From an uncultured Novosphingobium sp. (GTDB lineage: Bacteria > Pseudomonadota > Alphaproteobacteria > Sphingomonadales > Sphingomonadaceae), in NCBI GenBank assembly GCA_937860195.1, contig CALMBN010000132.1, positions 1 to 11,441 on the forward strand: a stretch of DNA of 11,441 bases, written 5' to 3'. The notes under the pieces are model-generated. The model saw nothing but the letters and a program-made list of their open reading frames with translations, searched no databases and was not told the DNA's origin. Position numbers and translations under genes: made by a program. Of the stretch, positions 6,159-11,441 are shown in pieces. Position 1 is the stretch's first letter, and each line of letters opens with the position of its first letter.

Positions 6159-7388
6159 ATGCCGCACCTGATGAGCCTGCTGGGCATCACGCTGATCCTT
6201 GCCATCGCCTATGCGCTGTCGTCTGATCGCAAGGCGATCCGGCCCCGGGTGGTTGGCGCGGCATTGGCACTGCAAGTCGGGTTTGCAGCGCTGGTGCTCT
6301 ATGTGCCGTGGGGCAATCGCGTCTTGCAGGCGATAGCGGGCGGGGTTTCGGCGCTGCTCGGCTATGCCCATGCTGGTACCGCGTTCATTTTCGGCCCGCT
6401 GGCCACCCCGGAGATTGGCGGCAATTCGTTCGCGATCGCCGCGCTGCCGGTGATCATCTTCTTCGCCGCATTGATCTCGGTGCTCTATTACGTCGGGATC
6501 ATGCAACTGGTGATCAAATGGGTCGGCGGCGCGCTTGAGAAGATCACCGGGGTCAGCAAGGTTGAGAGTCTCTCCGCTGCGGCCAACATCTTCGTCGGCC
6601 AGTCGGAAAGCCCCTTGGTGATCCGGCCCTACCTCGCAGCACTGACCCCATCGCAACTGTTCTGCCTGATGACCGTCGGCATGGCCGGGGTCGCGGGGAC
6701 GATCCTGGCTGCCTATGCCTCGATGGGCATCCGGATCGACTATCTGGTCGCGGCTGCCTTCATGTCGGCACCGGGCGGGATCCTGATGGCCAAGATCATC
6801 ATGCCCGATCCCCAAGGCGAAAAGCTGGTCGAGCCGGATGAAATCAGGATTCCCGACGAGGAAGAGCGCCCCGCCAATGTGATCATGGCAGCGGCCCAGG
6901 GCGCACAAACCGGGGTCAAGCTGGCCGTTATGGTCGGCGCAATGGTGCTGGCATTTGTAGCGCTGGTCGCACTCGCCAACGGCATCCTCGGCGGGATCGG
7001 CGGCTGGTTCGGCATGCCCGATCTCTCGTTCCAGCTGCTGCTCGGCTATGTCTTTGCGCCGGTCTTCCTGCTGCTCGGCGCGCCGGACTGGGCCGAAGCG
7101 ATGCAGGCTGGCGGGTTTTTCGGGACCAAAGTGGTGTTGAACGAATTTGTTGCATTCATCGATCTGGGTGCAGCCAAGGCGCTCTCGGAAAAGACCGTCG
7201 CAATCGTCACTTTCGCGCTGTGCGGATTCGCCAATTTCAGCTCGATCGCGATCCAGATGGCGGTAACCGGCGGCCTCGCCCCGAACCAGCGCCCGGTGAT
7301 TGCCAAGCTGGGGCTGAAAGCGCTGGCGGCAGGAAGTCTCTCAAACCTGATGAGTGCGGCCCTGGCGGGGCTGTTCTTAAGCTTGTAG
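6159..7388 (+). CDS. Concentrative nucleoside transporter (CNT/NupC family)
   Basis: A 409-residue inner-membrane symporter, the usual length for bacterial CNT proteins, with many hydrophobic helices. The two substrate-binding regions of the family are both present: NIFVGQSESPLVIRPYL (143-159; Q148, S149 and E150 correspond to the family's QTE-type nucleoside-binding site) and, in the second half, VVLNEFVAF (E329) followed by CGFANFSS (345-352). IGGNSFAIAALPVIIFFAAL (86-105) is another conserved block. CNTs import nucleosides using a sodium or proton gradient. ATG 6159 is preferred, with GGGGA about 11 bases upstream; the open frame extends further left but over the intergenic palindrome, and ATG 6171 is an alternative. 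It is divergent from the queuosine-precursor transporter, and its stop codon overlaps the predicted -35 box of the toxin-antitoxin operon. Nucleoside specificity cannot be read from sequence. Confidence 0.93.
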   Translation: MPHLMSLLGITLILAIAYALSSDRKAIRPRVVGAALALQVGFAALVLYVPWGNRVLQAIAGGVSALLGYAHAGTAFIFGPLATPEIGGNSFAIAALPVIIFFAALISVLYYVGIMQLVIKWVGGALEKITGVSKVESLSAAANIFVGQSESPLVIRPYLAALTPSQLFCLMTVGMAGVAGTILAAYASMGIRIDYLVAAAFMSAPGGILMAKIIMPDPQGEKLVEPDEIRIPDEEERPANVIMAAAQGAQTGVKLAVMVGAMVLAFVALVALANGILGGIGGWFGMPDLSFQLLLGYVFAPVFLLLGAPDWAEAMQAGGFFGTKVVLNEFVAFIDLGAAKALSEKTVAIVTFALCGFANFSSIAIQMAVTGGLAPNQRPVIAKLGLKALAAGSLSNLMSAALAGLFLSL

Positions 7389-7418
7389 GCAGACCGAATT
7401 CGGACTATATTCAGTCTG
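7383..7418 (+). promoter_or_regulatory. Promoter and operator-like palindromes of the toxin-antitoxin operon
   Basis: TTGTAG (7383-7388, weak -35) and TATATT (7406-7411, five of six matches to the -10 consensus) are separated by 17 bases. Within the spacer is the perfect palindrome CCGAATTCGG (7394-7403), and an outer inverted repeat CAGAC/GTCTG (7390-7394 and 7414-7418) frames the -10. Phd/YefM antitoxins repress their own operon by binding palindromes at this location, so this is the expected operator. The -35 overlaps the end of the CNT gene. Confidence 0.55.
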
Positions 7419-7439
7419 GCTTTGAATGGAGCAAGTGTC

Positions 7440-7709
7440 ATGGGCCTACACGAGCGGGTTAAGCCGATCAGCTACCTCAAGGCACACAGTGCCGACGTTA
7501 TCCGCGAACTCGGCGAAGGGGCAGCGCCACTTGTCATTACCCAGAACGGTGAAGCCAAGGCAGTCTTGCAGGATCTGGGCAGTTTCGAAGCGACCCAAGA
7601 ACTGCTCGCCTTGCTCAAATTGCTCGCCATTGGGCGGGATGAATTGGCTGCCGGCCAGACCACTCCGGTCGAAGGATTGGGGGCAAGAATTCGGTCGCGC
7701 GCCGCGTGA
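7440..7709 (+). CDS. Type II antitoxin, Phd/YefM family
   Basis: An 89-residue protein with the standard Phd/YefM DNA-binding N-terminal domain: KPISYLKAHSADVIREL, then PLVITQNGEAKAVLQD, followed by a helical tail rich in L, A and G (about 50-89) that would wrap the toxin. ATG 7440 has GGAG 8 bases upstream and gives the family start; an upstream TTG at 7422 is not supported. The stop codon overlaps the toxin's GTG start by four bases (GTGA), which is the typical coupled arrangement. Expected role: neutralise the downstream toxin and repress the operon at the palindrome just upstream. The pair is wedged between the CNT gene and two nuclease genes, a common pattern for mobile toxin-antitoxin cassettes. 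Confidence 0.92.
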   Translation: MGLHERVKPISYLKAHSADVIRELGEGAAPLVITQNGEAKAVLQDLGSFEATQELLALLKLLAIGRDELAAGQTTPVEGLGARIRSRAA

Positions 7710-8059
7710 AAGCGCAGGTCCGGCTCACCGAAGGTGCGGAAGGCGACCTACTGGGAATATACCGCCGACGCTTGACCCAACGCGGACCGGGCGGCTCTGA
7801 CGGGGCCGAAGCCCTGCTTGATCGCATCACCGGCAAGCTTGAGGCCCTGGCTGACCATCCCGCACGAGGACAGGTGCCGCCCGAGCTCGAAACACTGGGC
7901 ATCCGAACCTATCGACAACTCTCGATTCCCCCGTTCCGGGCGATTTATTGGCCCGAACTGGAGGGAGCTGAACGCTCGGTCACTGTCATGCTGATCGCCG
8001 ATGCCCGGCGCGATTTTCGCGTATTGCTGGAGGAACGATTGCTACGTCCGAGAACCTAG
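7706..8059 (+). CDS. Type II toxin, RelE/ParE family
   Basis: A 117-residue protein with the RelE/ParE pattern: the opening VRLTEGAEGDLLGIYRR (5-21), the middle HPARGQVPPEL followed by TYRQLSIPPFRAIYW (68-82), and the closing VTVMLIADARRDFRVLLEER (92-111). Members either cleave ribosome-bound mRNA (RelE type) or poison gyrase (ParE type). The residues alone do not decide which applies here, although the arginines at 70 and 78 and the C-terminal RRD are conserved features of the fold. It is somewhat longer than many ParE proteins (about 95-105 residues), mainly because of an insert around GPGGSDGAE (27-35). The GTG start overlaps the antitoxin stop. No frameshift or truncation is seen, so the module looks intact. 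Confidence 0.88.
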   Translation: MKAQVRLTEGAEGDLLGIYRRRLTQRGPGGSDGAEALLDRITGKLEALADHPARGQVPPELETLGIRTYRQLSIPPFRAIYWPELEGAERSVTVMLIADARRDFRVLLEERLLRPRT

Positions 8060-8082
8060 TCGATCCGGAACGGAGCATCGTT
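8034..8082. repeat. Imperfect inverted repeat at the toxin gene end
   Basis: AACGATTGCT (8034-8043) and AGCATCGTT (8074-8082) pair with one bulged base, with an inner TCCG/CGGA pairing. The structure spans the toxin stop codon. No T-run follows, so it could be a Rho-independent-like stop of low quality, an mRNA-end structure, or chance. Confidence 0.25.
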
Positions 8083-8124
8083 ACGCAAGTCACCGAATAG
8101 CCTTGAATCCGACATGCAGGCCAG

Positions 8125-8520
8125 ATGGTCGGCATGTCTGCCACACTCCTCACGCTCGTCGCTGCCTTTTCGTTGTGCGGTTCAGGCCCGCGGATCAACT
8201 GCGTGGTGGACGGCGATACGTTCTGGACGAGCGGCGAAAAGGTTCGCCTCGCCGACATTAACGCACCTGAGACCCACGCGGCTGGATGTGCGGCCGAACG
8301 GGAGCTGGGTCTGGCAGCGGCGCGGCGCCTGATTGCACTGCTCAATGCGGGGCCATTCACGCTGGAAACCGAGGGGCGCGCCGTGGATCGCTATGGGCGC
8401 GCATTGCGGATTGCCGTGCGCAACGGTCGGTCGATTGGGCAGCAACTGGTCAGTGAAGGCCTGGCCGAGCCATGGCGCGGGCGACGGTCAGACTGGTGCG
8501 CGATGCTTGCCGCGCGTTGA
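8125..8520 (+). CDS. Secreted thermonuclease-family (SNase-like) protein
   Basis: A 131-residue protein with a short hydrophobic N-terminus (about 5-18) that looks like a signal peptide, then a compact staphylococcal-nuclease fold. The family's active-site elements are visible: VVDGDTFW (D29, D31), VRLADINAPET with R41 and E49, and DRYGRALR (88-95) with R92. Aligned to the Staphylococcus enzyme these match D19/D21, R35, E43 and R87; the calcium ligand D40 is replaced by Asn (N46), which may alter metal binding. The start could be ATG 8125 or ATG 8134 and no strong ribosome binding site decides it. Such proteins cut DNA or RNA outside the cytoplasm, but activity is not proven here. A longer paralogue follows 21 bases downstream, so both are probably on one transcript. 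Confidence 0.85.
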   Translation: MVGMSATLLTLVAAFSLCGSGPRINCVVDGDTFWTSGEKVRLADINAPETHAAGCAAERELGLAAARRLIALLNAGPFTLETEGRAVDRYGRALRIAVRNGRSIGQQLVSEGLAEPWRGRRSDWCAMLAAR

Positions 8521-8541
8521 GCTTGGCCTTAAGTCAGCGCG

Positions 8542-9108
8542 ATGGCCTGGCCCCGCCGCAGACCCGGATATGGAAGCGTGCTGCCAACCCACCGCTGGCA
8601 AGGGCAGAGCCGCTGGGTGCGGTTCCGGAATGGGCTGAAGTGGTGGCTCGGCGCGGCGTTGCTGTCCGGACTGTGCTGGTACTTTCTGACCGACACCCGG
8701 ATCGGCCCCTCCGAACTGCCCAAAGGGCCGAGCGAACAGGTCAATGACACATTCGTCCGCTGCGGTCAGCGCGGCAGCAGTAATTGTGTACCTGATGGCG
8801 ATACGATTCTGCTCGGCCGACGGCGCATCCGGATCATCGGGATTGATGCGCCTGAAATGCATCCCAGCCGCTGTCTGGCCGAAGCGCAGCAAGGCGAAAA
8901 GGCCGCAAATCAGCTACTGAAACTGGTCAATCAGGGGCCGTTCACTCTCGCCGGTCCCAGCCCGGCCGGGTTCGATGAATATGGCCGCGAGCTCAAACAT
9001 CTGCTCCGCGCGCGGCCTGATGGCACGGTCCAGTCACTCGCCGATGATCTGGTCGCGAGCGGCCTCGTCCGCCCCTACTTGCGCGGACCCCGTGATCCAT
9101 GGTGTTAA
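8542..9108 (+). CDS. Membrane-anchored thermonuclease-family (SNase-like) protein
   Basis: A 188-residue protein: basic N-terminus, one membrane helix (about 33-50, LKWWLGAALLSGLCWYFL), a linker, then an SNase-like domain from about 70. Catalytic elements are VPDGDTILL (D85, D87), RIRIIGIDAPEM with R97, D102 and E105, and DEYGRELKH (145-153) with R149. Unlike its upstream neighbour it keeps the Asp at the calcium-ligand position. The positive-inside N-terminus puts the nuclease domain in the periplasm. Cysteines at 74, 82, 111 and 188 could form disulfides in the oxidising periplasm. The two tandem genes share domain order and phrases such as GPFTL, suggesting an old duplication. ATG 8542 is the first plausible start; its ribosome binding site is weak. 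Role in DNA uptake, defence or nutrient scavenging is open. Confidence 0.83.
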   Translation: MAWPRRRPGYGSVLPTHRWQGQSRWVRFRNGLKWWLGAALLSGLCWYFLTDTRIGPSELPKGPSEQVNDTFVRCGQRGSSNCVPDGDTILLGRRRIRIIGIDAPEMHPSRCLAEAQQGEKAANQLLKLVNQGPFTLAGPSPAGFDEYGRELKHLLRARPDGTVQSLADDLVASGLVRPYLRGPRDPWC

Positions 9109-9140
9109 TCGTCCGGTTAACGAATCACGGGGAGAGCGAC

Positions 9141-9443
9141 ATGTTTCTGATTGAAGGCTGGATCAAGCTGGCGAGCGGCGAATTCGACAAAGTGGCCGAC
9201 CAGGCCCGCGCAATGGTGACCGCAACCAATGAGGAAGATGGCTGCATCCACTACTCGTTTTCCCGTGACATCGCTGATCCCGACCTGATCAGGATTTCCG
9301 AACGCTGGACCAGCGAATCCGCGATGGCCGCGCATATGGCGAGCGCGCACATGGCCGCGTTCAATCAGGCCATGGGCAGCGTAAAACTCGAAGGTGCCGA
9401 CCTGCGGCTTTACAGCGCGGAGGAACTTCGGAAACTCATGTGA
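9141..9443 (+). CDS. Antibiotic biosynthesis monooxygenase (ABM) domain protein
   Basis: A 100-residue single-domain protein with the dimeric alpha-beta-barrel pattern of the ABM/YgiN-like family: the opening strand MFLIEGWIKL, NEEDGCIHYSFSRD (about 32-45), a strand with LIRISERWTSESAMAAHMAS (51-70), and the ending MGSVKLEGADLRLYS. The E-x-W with following H is the usual core of the fold. Members are small cytoplasmic enzymes acting on quinones or aromatic substrates, or proteins of unknown role, so no substrate can be given. ATG 9141 is supported by GGGGAG 6 bases upstream; the open frame upstream overlaps the end of the preceding nuclease gene and is not likely translated. Its stop codon directly abuts the stop codon of the convergent molybdopterin gene. 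Confidence 0.9.
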   Translation: MFLIEGWIKLASGEFDKVADQARAMVTATNEEDGCIHYSFSRDIADPDLIRISERWTSESAMAAHMASAHMAAFNQAMGSVKLEGADLRLYSAEELRKLM

Positions 9444-10199
9444 TCAGATCCCGGCGTACCACTGGTAGCCGCTGTGATCCTCCCAATAGCCGCCCTTGCC
9501 GTCGTAGAGCCCGGCCAGGGTTTCGCGCAGTTCGATCCGCATGATGAACTTGGCCTGCTTGTAGCCGAGCTGGCGCTCGACCCTGAGGCGCAGCGGGGCA
9601 CCGTGGCCTTCCGTCAGGGGCGCGCCGTTCATCCACCAGGCAAGGATCGTCTGGGCATGGAAGGCATCGATCAGATCGATTGACTCGTAATATGGCGTGT
9701 CCCCGAACCGGTCAGCACAGTGGAAAACGACATAGCGGGCCGAAGGCAGCAATCCAGCCAGCGCCAGCACCGCGCCCAGTTGCGGCCCCTGCCACTTGCC
9801 GATCGCGCTCCAGCCCTCGACGCAATCGTGGCGGGTGATCTGAGTGCGCTGCGGCATCGATCTAAGCGCATCGAGTGGAAGCGATAGGGACCGCGCAACC
9901 AGTCCATCGACCTGCAAGGACCAGTTTGCAAAAAGCGTCCTGGCGTCCCTGCGATAGTCGCTGTCTGCCACCATGCTGTTACCATTGATCCGAAAATGTT
10001 GCGACATCTCGGCCTCGGCAAATTCGCGGGCCAGGGCATCGCCCATCAACAGACGCTGGGTTCGCATTGTCAGGCTTTCGGCCCCGGTCAGCGCTTCGCG
10101 GAACCCCGGCGAGCCATTGAGCGCATCGCAGCCGCCAAGCAGGAGCCCCCCGGCCCCGGCTGCGCTCATTCCCAACAGCTTGCGGCGGTTCACAATCAT
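9444..10199 (-). CDS. Tat-exported molybdopterin-dependent oxidoreductase, sulfite oxidase family
   Basis: A 251-residue protein with an N-terminal NRRKLLG twin-arginine motif (4-10), a hydrophobic stretch and a lipobox LGGC (21-24), so it is probably a Tat-exported lipoprotein on the periplasmic side. The rest is one molybdopterin-binding oxidoreductase domain. The molybdenum ligand is Cys126 in RHDCVEGWSAIG, the signature of the sulfite oxidase/YedY family; GAPLRLRVERQLGYKQAKF (210-228) and the WEDHSGYQWYAG ending are also typical. ATG 10199 is chosen because the signal peptide starts there, and the start overlaps the stop of the cytochrome b gene (ATGA). The cytochrome would pass electrons between the quinone pool and this enzyme. 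Substrate unknown: MsrP (methionine sulfoxide reductase) is a relative, but its partner MsrQ is a different protein family. Confidence 0.9.
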   Translation of the reverse strand: MIVNRRKLLGMSAAGAGGLLLGGCDALNGSPGFREALTGAESLTMRTQRLLMGDALAREFAEAEMSQHFRINGNSMVADSDYRRDARTLFANWSLQVDGLVARSLSLPLDALRSMPQRTQITRHDCVEGWSAIGKWQGPQLGAVLALAGLLPSARYVVFHCADRFGDTPYYESIDLIDAFHAQTILAWWMNGAPLTEGHGAPLRLRVERQLGYKQAKFIMRIELRETLAGLYDGKGGYWEDHSGYQWYAGI

Positions 10200-10963
10200 G
10201 GGGCATTCTCCCGCTCGGGCGGTAAACGATACCAACCGCTCAGCATCGAACGCAGTTCGTTGAAGGGTCCGGCCAGCACCACCATCGCGATGTGGACCAG
10301 GAAGAACAGCACGAGTCCCGCCGCGCACACGAAGTGCAGGCTGCGCGCCGATTGCCGACCGCCGAGCAGATCGAGCAGCCACGGCCAGGCCGCATCCATC
10401 GCGGGCGACATGCCAAGGCCGGTCAGCACGATCCCCGGCAGCAGCACCAGCAGCACCCCGGCATAGGCCAGTTTTTGCAGCACGTTATAGCTCAGCGCCG
10501 CCGCCCCGCCGGGAAACCGCAGGCGGGCGTGCTGGCTGATATCGTGCCACAGGTGGGCGGGGCGAAGCTCGGCCGGGCGCGGGATCAGACTGCGCCACAG
10601 CCGCCCCGAAAGCCCCGCCCAGCCAAGATAGGCCAGCAACGACACCGCCAACAGCCAGGCGAAGCCCAGGTGCCACAGCCGCGCGTCAGCAAGACTGTAT
10701 TGCGAAGGAATCGTGATCCAGCCGGGGAACGGCACTGCCGCCAACTGGCCGAGATCGAGCCACGACGGATCGGAATTGGCTCCGTACTGTCCCCAATAGA
10801 GCCGGGGATGGGCGTTGAAGATCATCAGTCCGCTCATCAGCATCACGATGACCACCACTGCGTTGAACCAGTGCCAGAGCCGGGTCACCAATGAGTGCCG
10901 CCGGACCAGATCGCCGCCTTTTGGTGGCGGGGGAGAGACAGGGTTTGCGGGCGCTTCTGTCAT
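10196..10963 (-). CDS. Cytochrome b/b6-domain (b561-like) membrane subunit
   Basis: A 255-residue membrane protein with about four to five helices of the Ni-hydrogenase/cytochrome b561 type (PF01292-like). Candidate haem ligands are His23 and His31 in RRHSLVTRLWHWFN, His98 in LWHLGFAW, and His210 and His224 in LHFVCAAGLVLFFLVHIAM. The proline-rich N-terminus (NPVSPPPPKGGD) is cytoplasmic. It starts with ATG preceded by GAGAG and overlaps the molybdopterin gene downstream by four bases, so the two are translationally coupled. Role: a quinol-linked electron carrier for the periplasmic molybdoenzyme (inferred from pairing). The 113-base inverted repeat lies only 39 bases upstream of its start, and I could not place a clear promoter between the two. 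Confidence 0.9.
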   Translation of the reverse strand: MTEAPANPVSPPPPKGGDLVRRHSLVTRLWHWFNAVVVIVMLMSGLMIFNAHPRLYWGQYGANSDPSWLDLGQLAAVPFPGWITIPSQYSLADARLWHLGFAWLLAVSLLAYLGWAGLSGRLWRSLIPRPAELRPAHLWHDISQHARLRFPGGAAALSYNVLQKLAYAGVLLVLLPGIVLTGLGMSPAMDAAWPWLLDLLGGRQSARSLHFVCAAGLVLFFLVHIAMVVLAGPFNELRSMLSGWYRLPPERENAP

Positions 10964-11001
10964 GGTCTCTCAGTCAGCTCATCACAACTTAAGACTCTAT
11001 C

Positions 11002-11114
11002 CAAAGCCCCGTCCGTCCTGAGCCTGTCGAAGGACTGTTCTTGTTCTTGCGGTAGCGCGCTTTGGCTTGAAGAAAAGGGCAGTGCTTCGACAGGCTCAGC
11101 ATAGACGGGCTTTG
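11002..11114. repeat. REP-like long inverted repeat (CTGAGCCTGTCGAAG core)
   Basis: The left arm (11002-11036) and the right arm (11081-11114) are near-perfect complements. They share a perfect 15-base core, CTGAGCCTGTCGAAG (11018-11032) with its complement (11085-11099), and an outer CAAAGCCC/GGGCTTTG pair. The middle (11037-11080) also pairs partly through its CTT-rich and AAG-rich sides. Translated, such repeats give peptides like FDRLRTD and YAEPVEA that appear as spurious proteins, which is what an open frame here does. From memory, this core recurs in intergenic DNA of Sphingomonadales and behaves as a REP-type element that may be moved by REP-associated transposases. No transposase is in the window. 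The rest of 10964-11235 shows no gene. Confidence 0.8.
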
Positions 11115-11235
11115 AGCGGGTAATTCGTTGAAAGGTTACTCCCATGCAGCGTTCGGAGCAATCAGGCGTTTGGTTGCGCGCCCTTGCCGCCATTTGTTCG
11201 CTCCCCTACCGCCGCAATTCAAGGGGAGACCGTCC

Positions 11236-11441
11236 GTGCCGCGCGCCGCCGCATTCAACCGCCATCACCATGCCGCACCGTTCCTGGCCGCAAGCCTTGG
11301 TATTGCGCTGTTCAGCCTGATGGACGGGCTGATGAAAAGCGCCTCGATCGCGGTGGGGGCCTATAGCGCGATGTGGATCCGTTCGGTCTTCGGGGTCCTG
11401 ATCATGCTGCCGCTGTGGAGGCTGGGCGGCGGAATCTGGCC
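11236..11441 (+). CDS. EamA/DMT-family transporter, N-terminal part (runs off the window)
   Basis: The first 68 codons of a drug/metabolite transporter superfamily protein. Two membrane helices are visible: FLAASLGIALFSLMDGLMK (about 16-34) and IRSVFGVLIMLPLWRLGG (48-65), with the family's GAYSAMWIRSVFG phrase leading into the second. EamA proteins normally have ten helices and about 300 residues, so most of the gene is missing. The GTG start is strongly supported by GGGGAG ending 7 bases upstream, and the basic His-rich N-terminus is cytoplasmic. The reading frame stays open to the edge. Such exporters move amino acids, nucleotide sugars or small organics; the substrate cannot be told. Confidence 0.88.
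   Translation, partial: MPRAAAFNRHHHAAPFLAASLGIALFSLMDGLMKSASIAVGAYSAMWIRSVFGVLIMLPLWRLGGGIW

Noticed and set aside
6054..6908. A 284-codon minus-strand open frame
   Set aside because: It is antisense to the CNT gene, whose own product shows clear family motifs; the shadow product has no recognisable domain.
10292..10894. A 200-codon plus-strand open frame
   Set aside because: It is antisense to the cytochrome b gene, whose membrane helices and His ligands are plain; the shadow is Gln/Arg/His-rich.
9444..10963. Assignment as MsrP-MsrQ
   Set aside because: The membrane partner is a b561/hydrogenase-type cytochrome with different His spacing and not the MsrQ ferric-reductase-like fold, so only the broader family name is given.
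10960..11193. A 77-codon minus-strand open frame with FDRLRTD and YAEPVEA phrases
   Set aside because: It is the translation of the REP-like inverted repeat; such peptides are a known spurious annotation pattern.
1..11441. CRISPR arrays, complete insertion sequences and riboswitches
   Set aside because: No regularly spaced direct repeats, no transposase and no recognisable riboswitch consensus were seen on either strand.

Overview
The window looks like an ordinary chromosomal segment of a GC-rich alphaproteobacterium, most likely in Sphingomonadales (an inference). The clues are a redox-active CnoX-type thioredoxin/TPR protein, alpha-type housekeeping genes, frequent GTG starts with good ribosome binding sites, and an inverted repeat built on a CTGAGCCTGTCGAAG core that I associate with sphingomonad intergenic DNA. 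No phage, plasmid, CRISPR array or complete insertion sequence was seen.

Left part (1-4490). The 5' two thirds of a tRNA-Gly(GCC) lies on the minus strand at the edge. A plus-strand pair follows: cnoX-like, then a stand-alone LON-substrate-binding-domain protein. It converges, with a 14-base 3' overlap, on a minus-strand operon read yggT - folD - secreted NTF2-like protein - marC. The operon genes are close or overlapping, and it is preceded by a promoter-like sequence covered by a 21-base imperfect palindrome.

Middle part (4491-8082). A minus-strand pair encodes a YhhQ-type queuosine-precursor transporter and ArgB (acetylglutamate kinase). Divergent from it is a concentrative nucleoside transporter (CNT/NupC family), and the two are separated by about 115 bases that hold a perfect 14-base palindrome. 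Directly after the CNT gene is a type II toxin-antitoxin pair, Phd/YefM antitoxin plus RelE/ParE toxin, with its own promoter and operator-like palindrome.

Right part (8083-11441). Two tandem thermonuclease (SNase-like) paralogues, one secreted and one membrane-anchored, and an antibiotic-biosynthesis-monooxygenase (ABM) domain protein lie on the plus strand. The ABM stop codon abuts the stop codon of a minus-strand respiratory-type pair: a four-helix cytochrome b and a Tat-exported, lipobox-bearing molybdopterin oxidoreductase of the sulfite oxidase family, with translationally overlapping genes. Upstream of this pair is a 113-base REP-like hairpin, then the first 68 codons of an EamA/DMT-family transporter running off the right edge.

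Most of the window is recognisable core or common accessory content. The least explained pieces are the cytochrome b/molybdoenzyme pair, the tandem nucleases, the long inverted repeat, and three palindromes in promoter regions. I found no convincing evidence of a wholly new multi-gene system.
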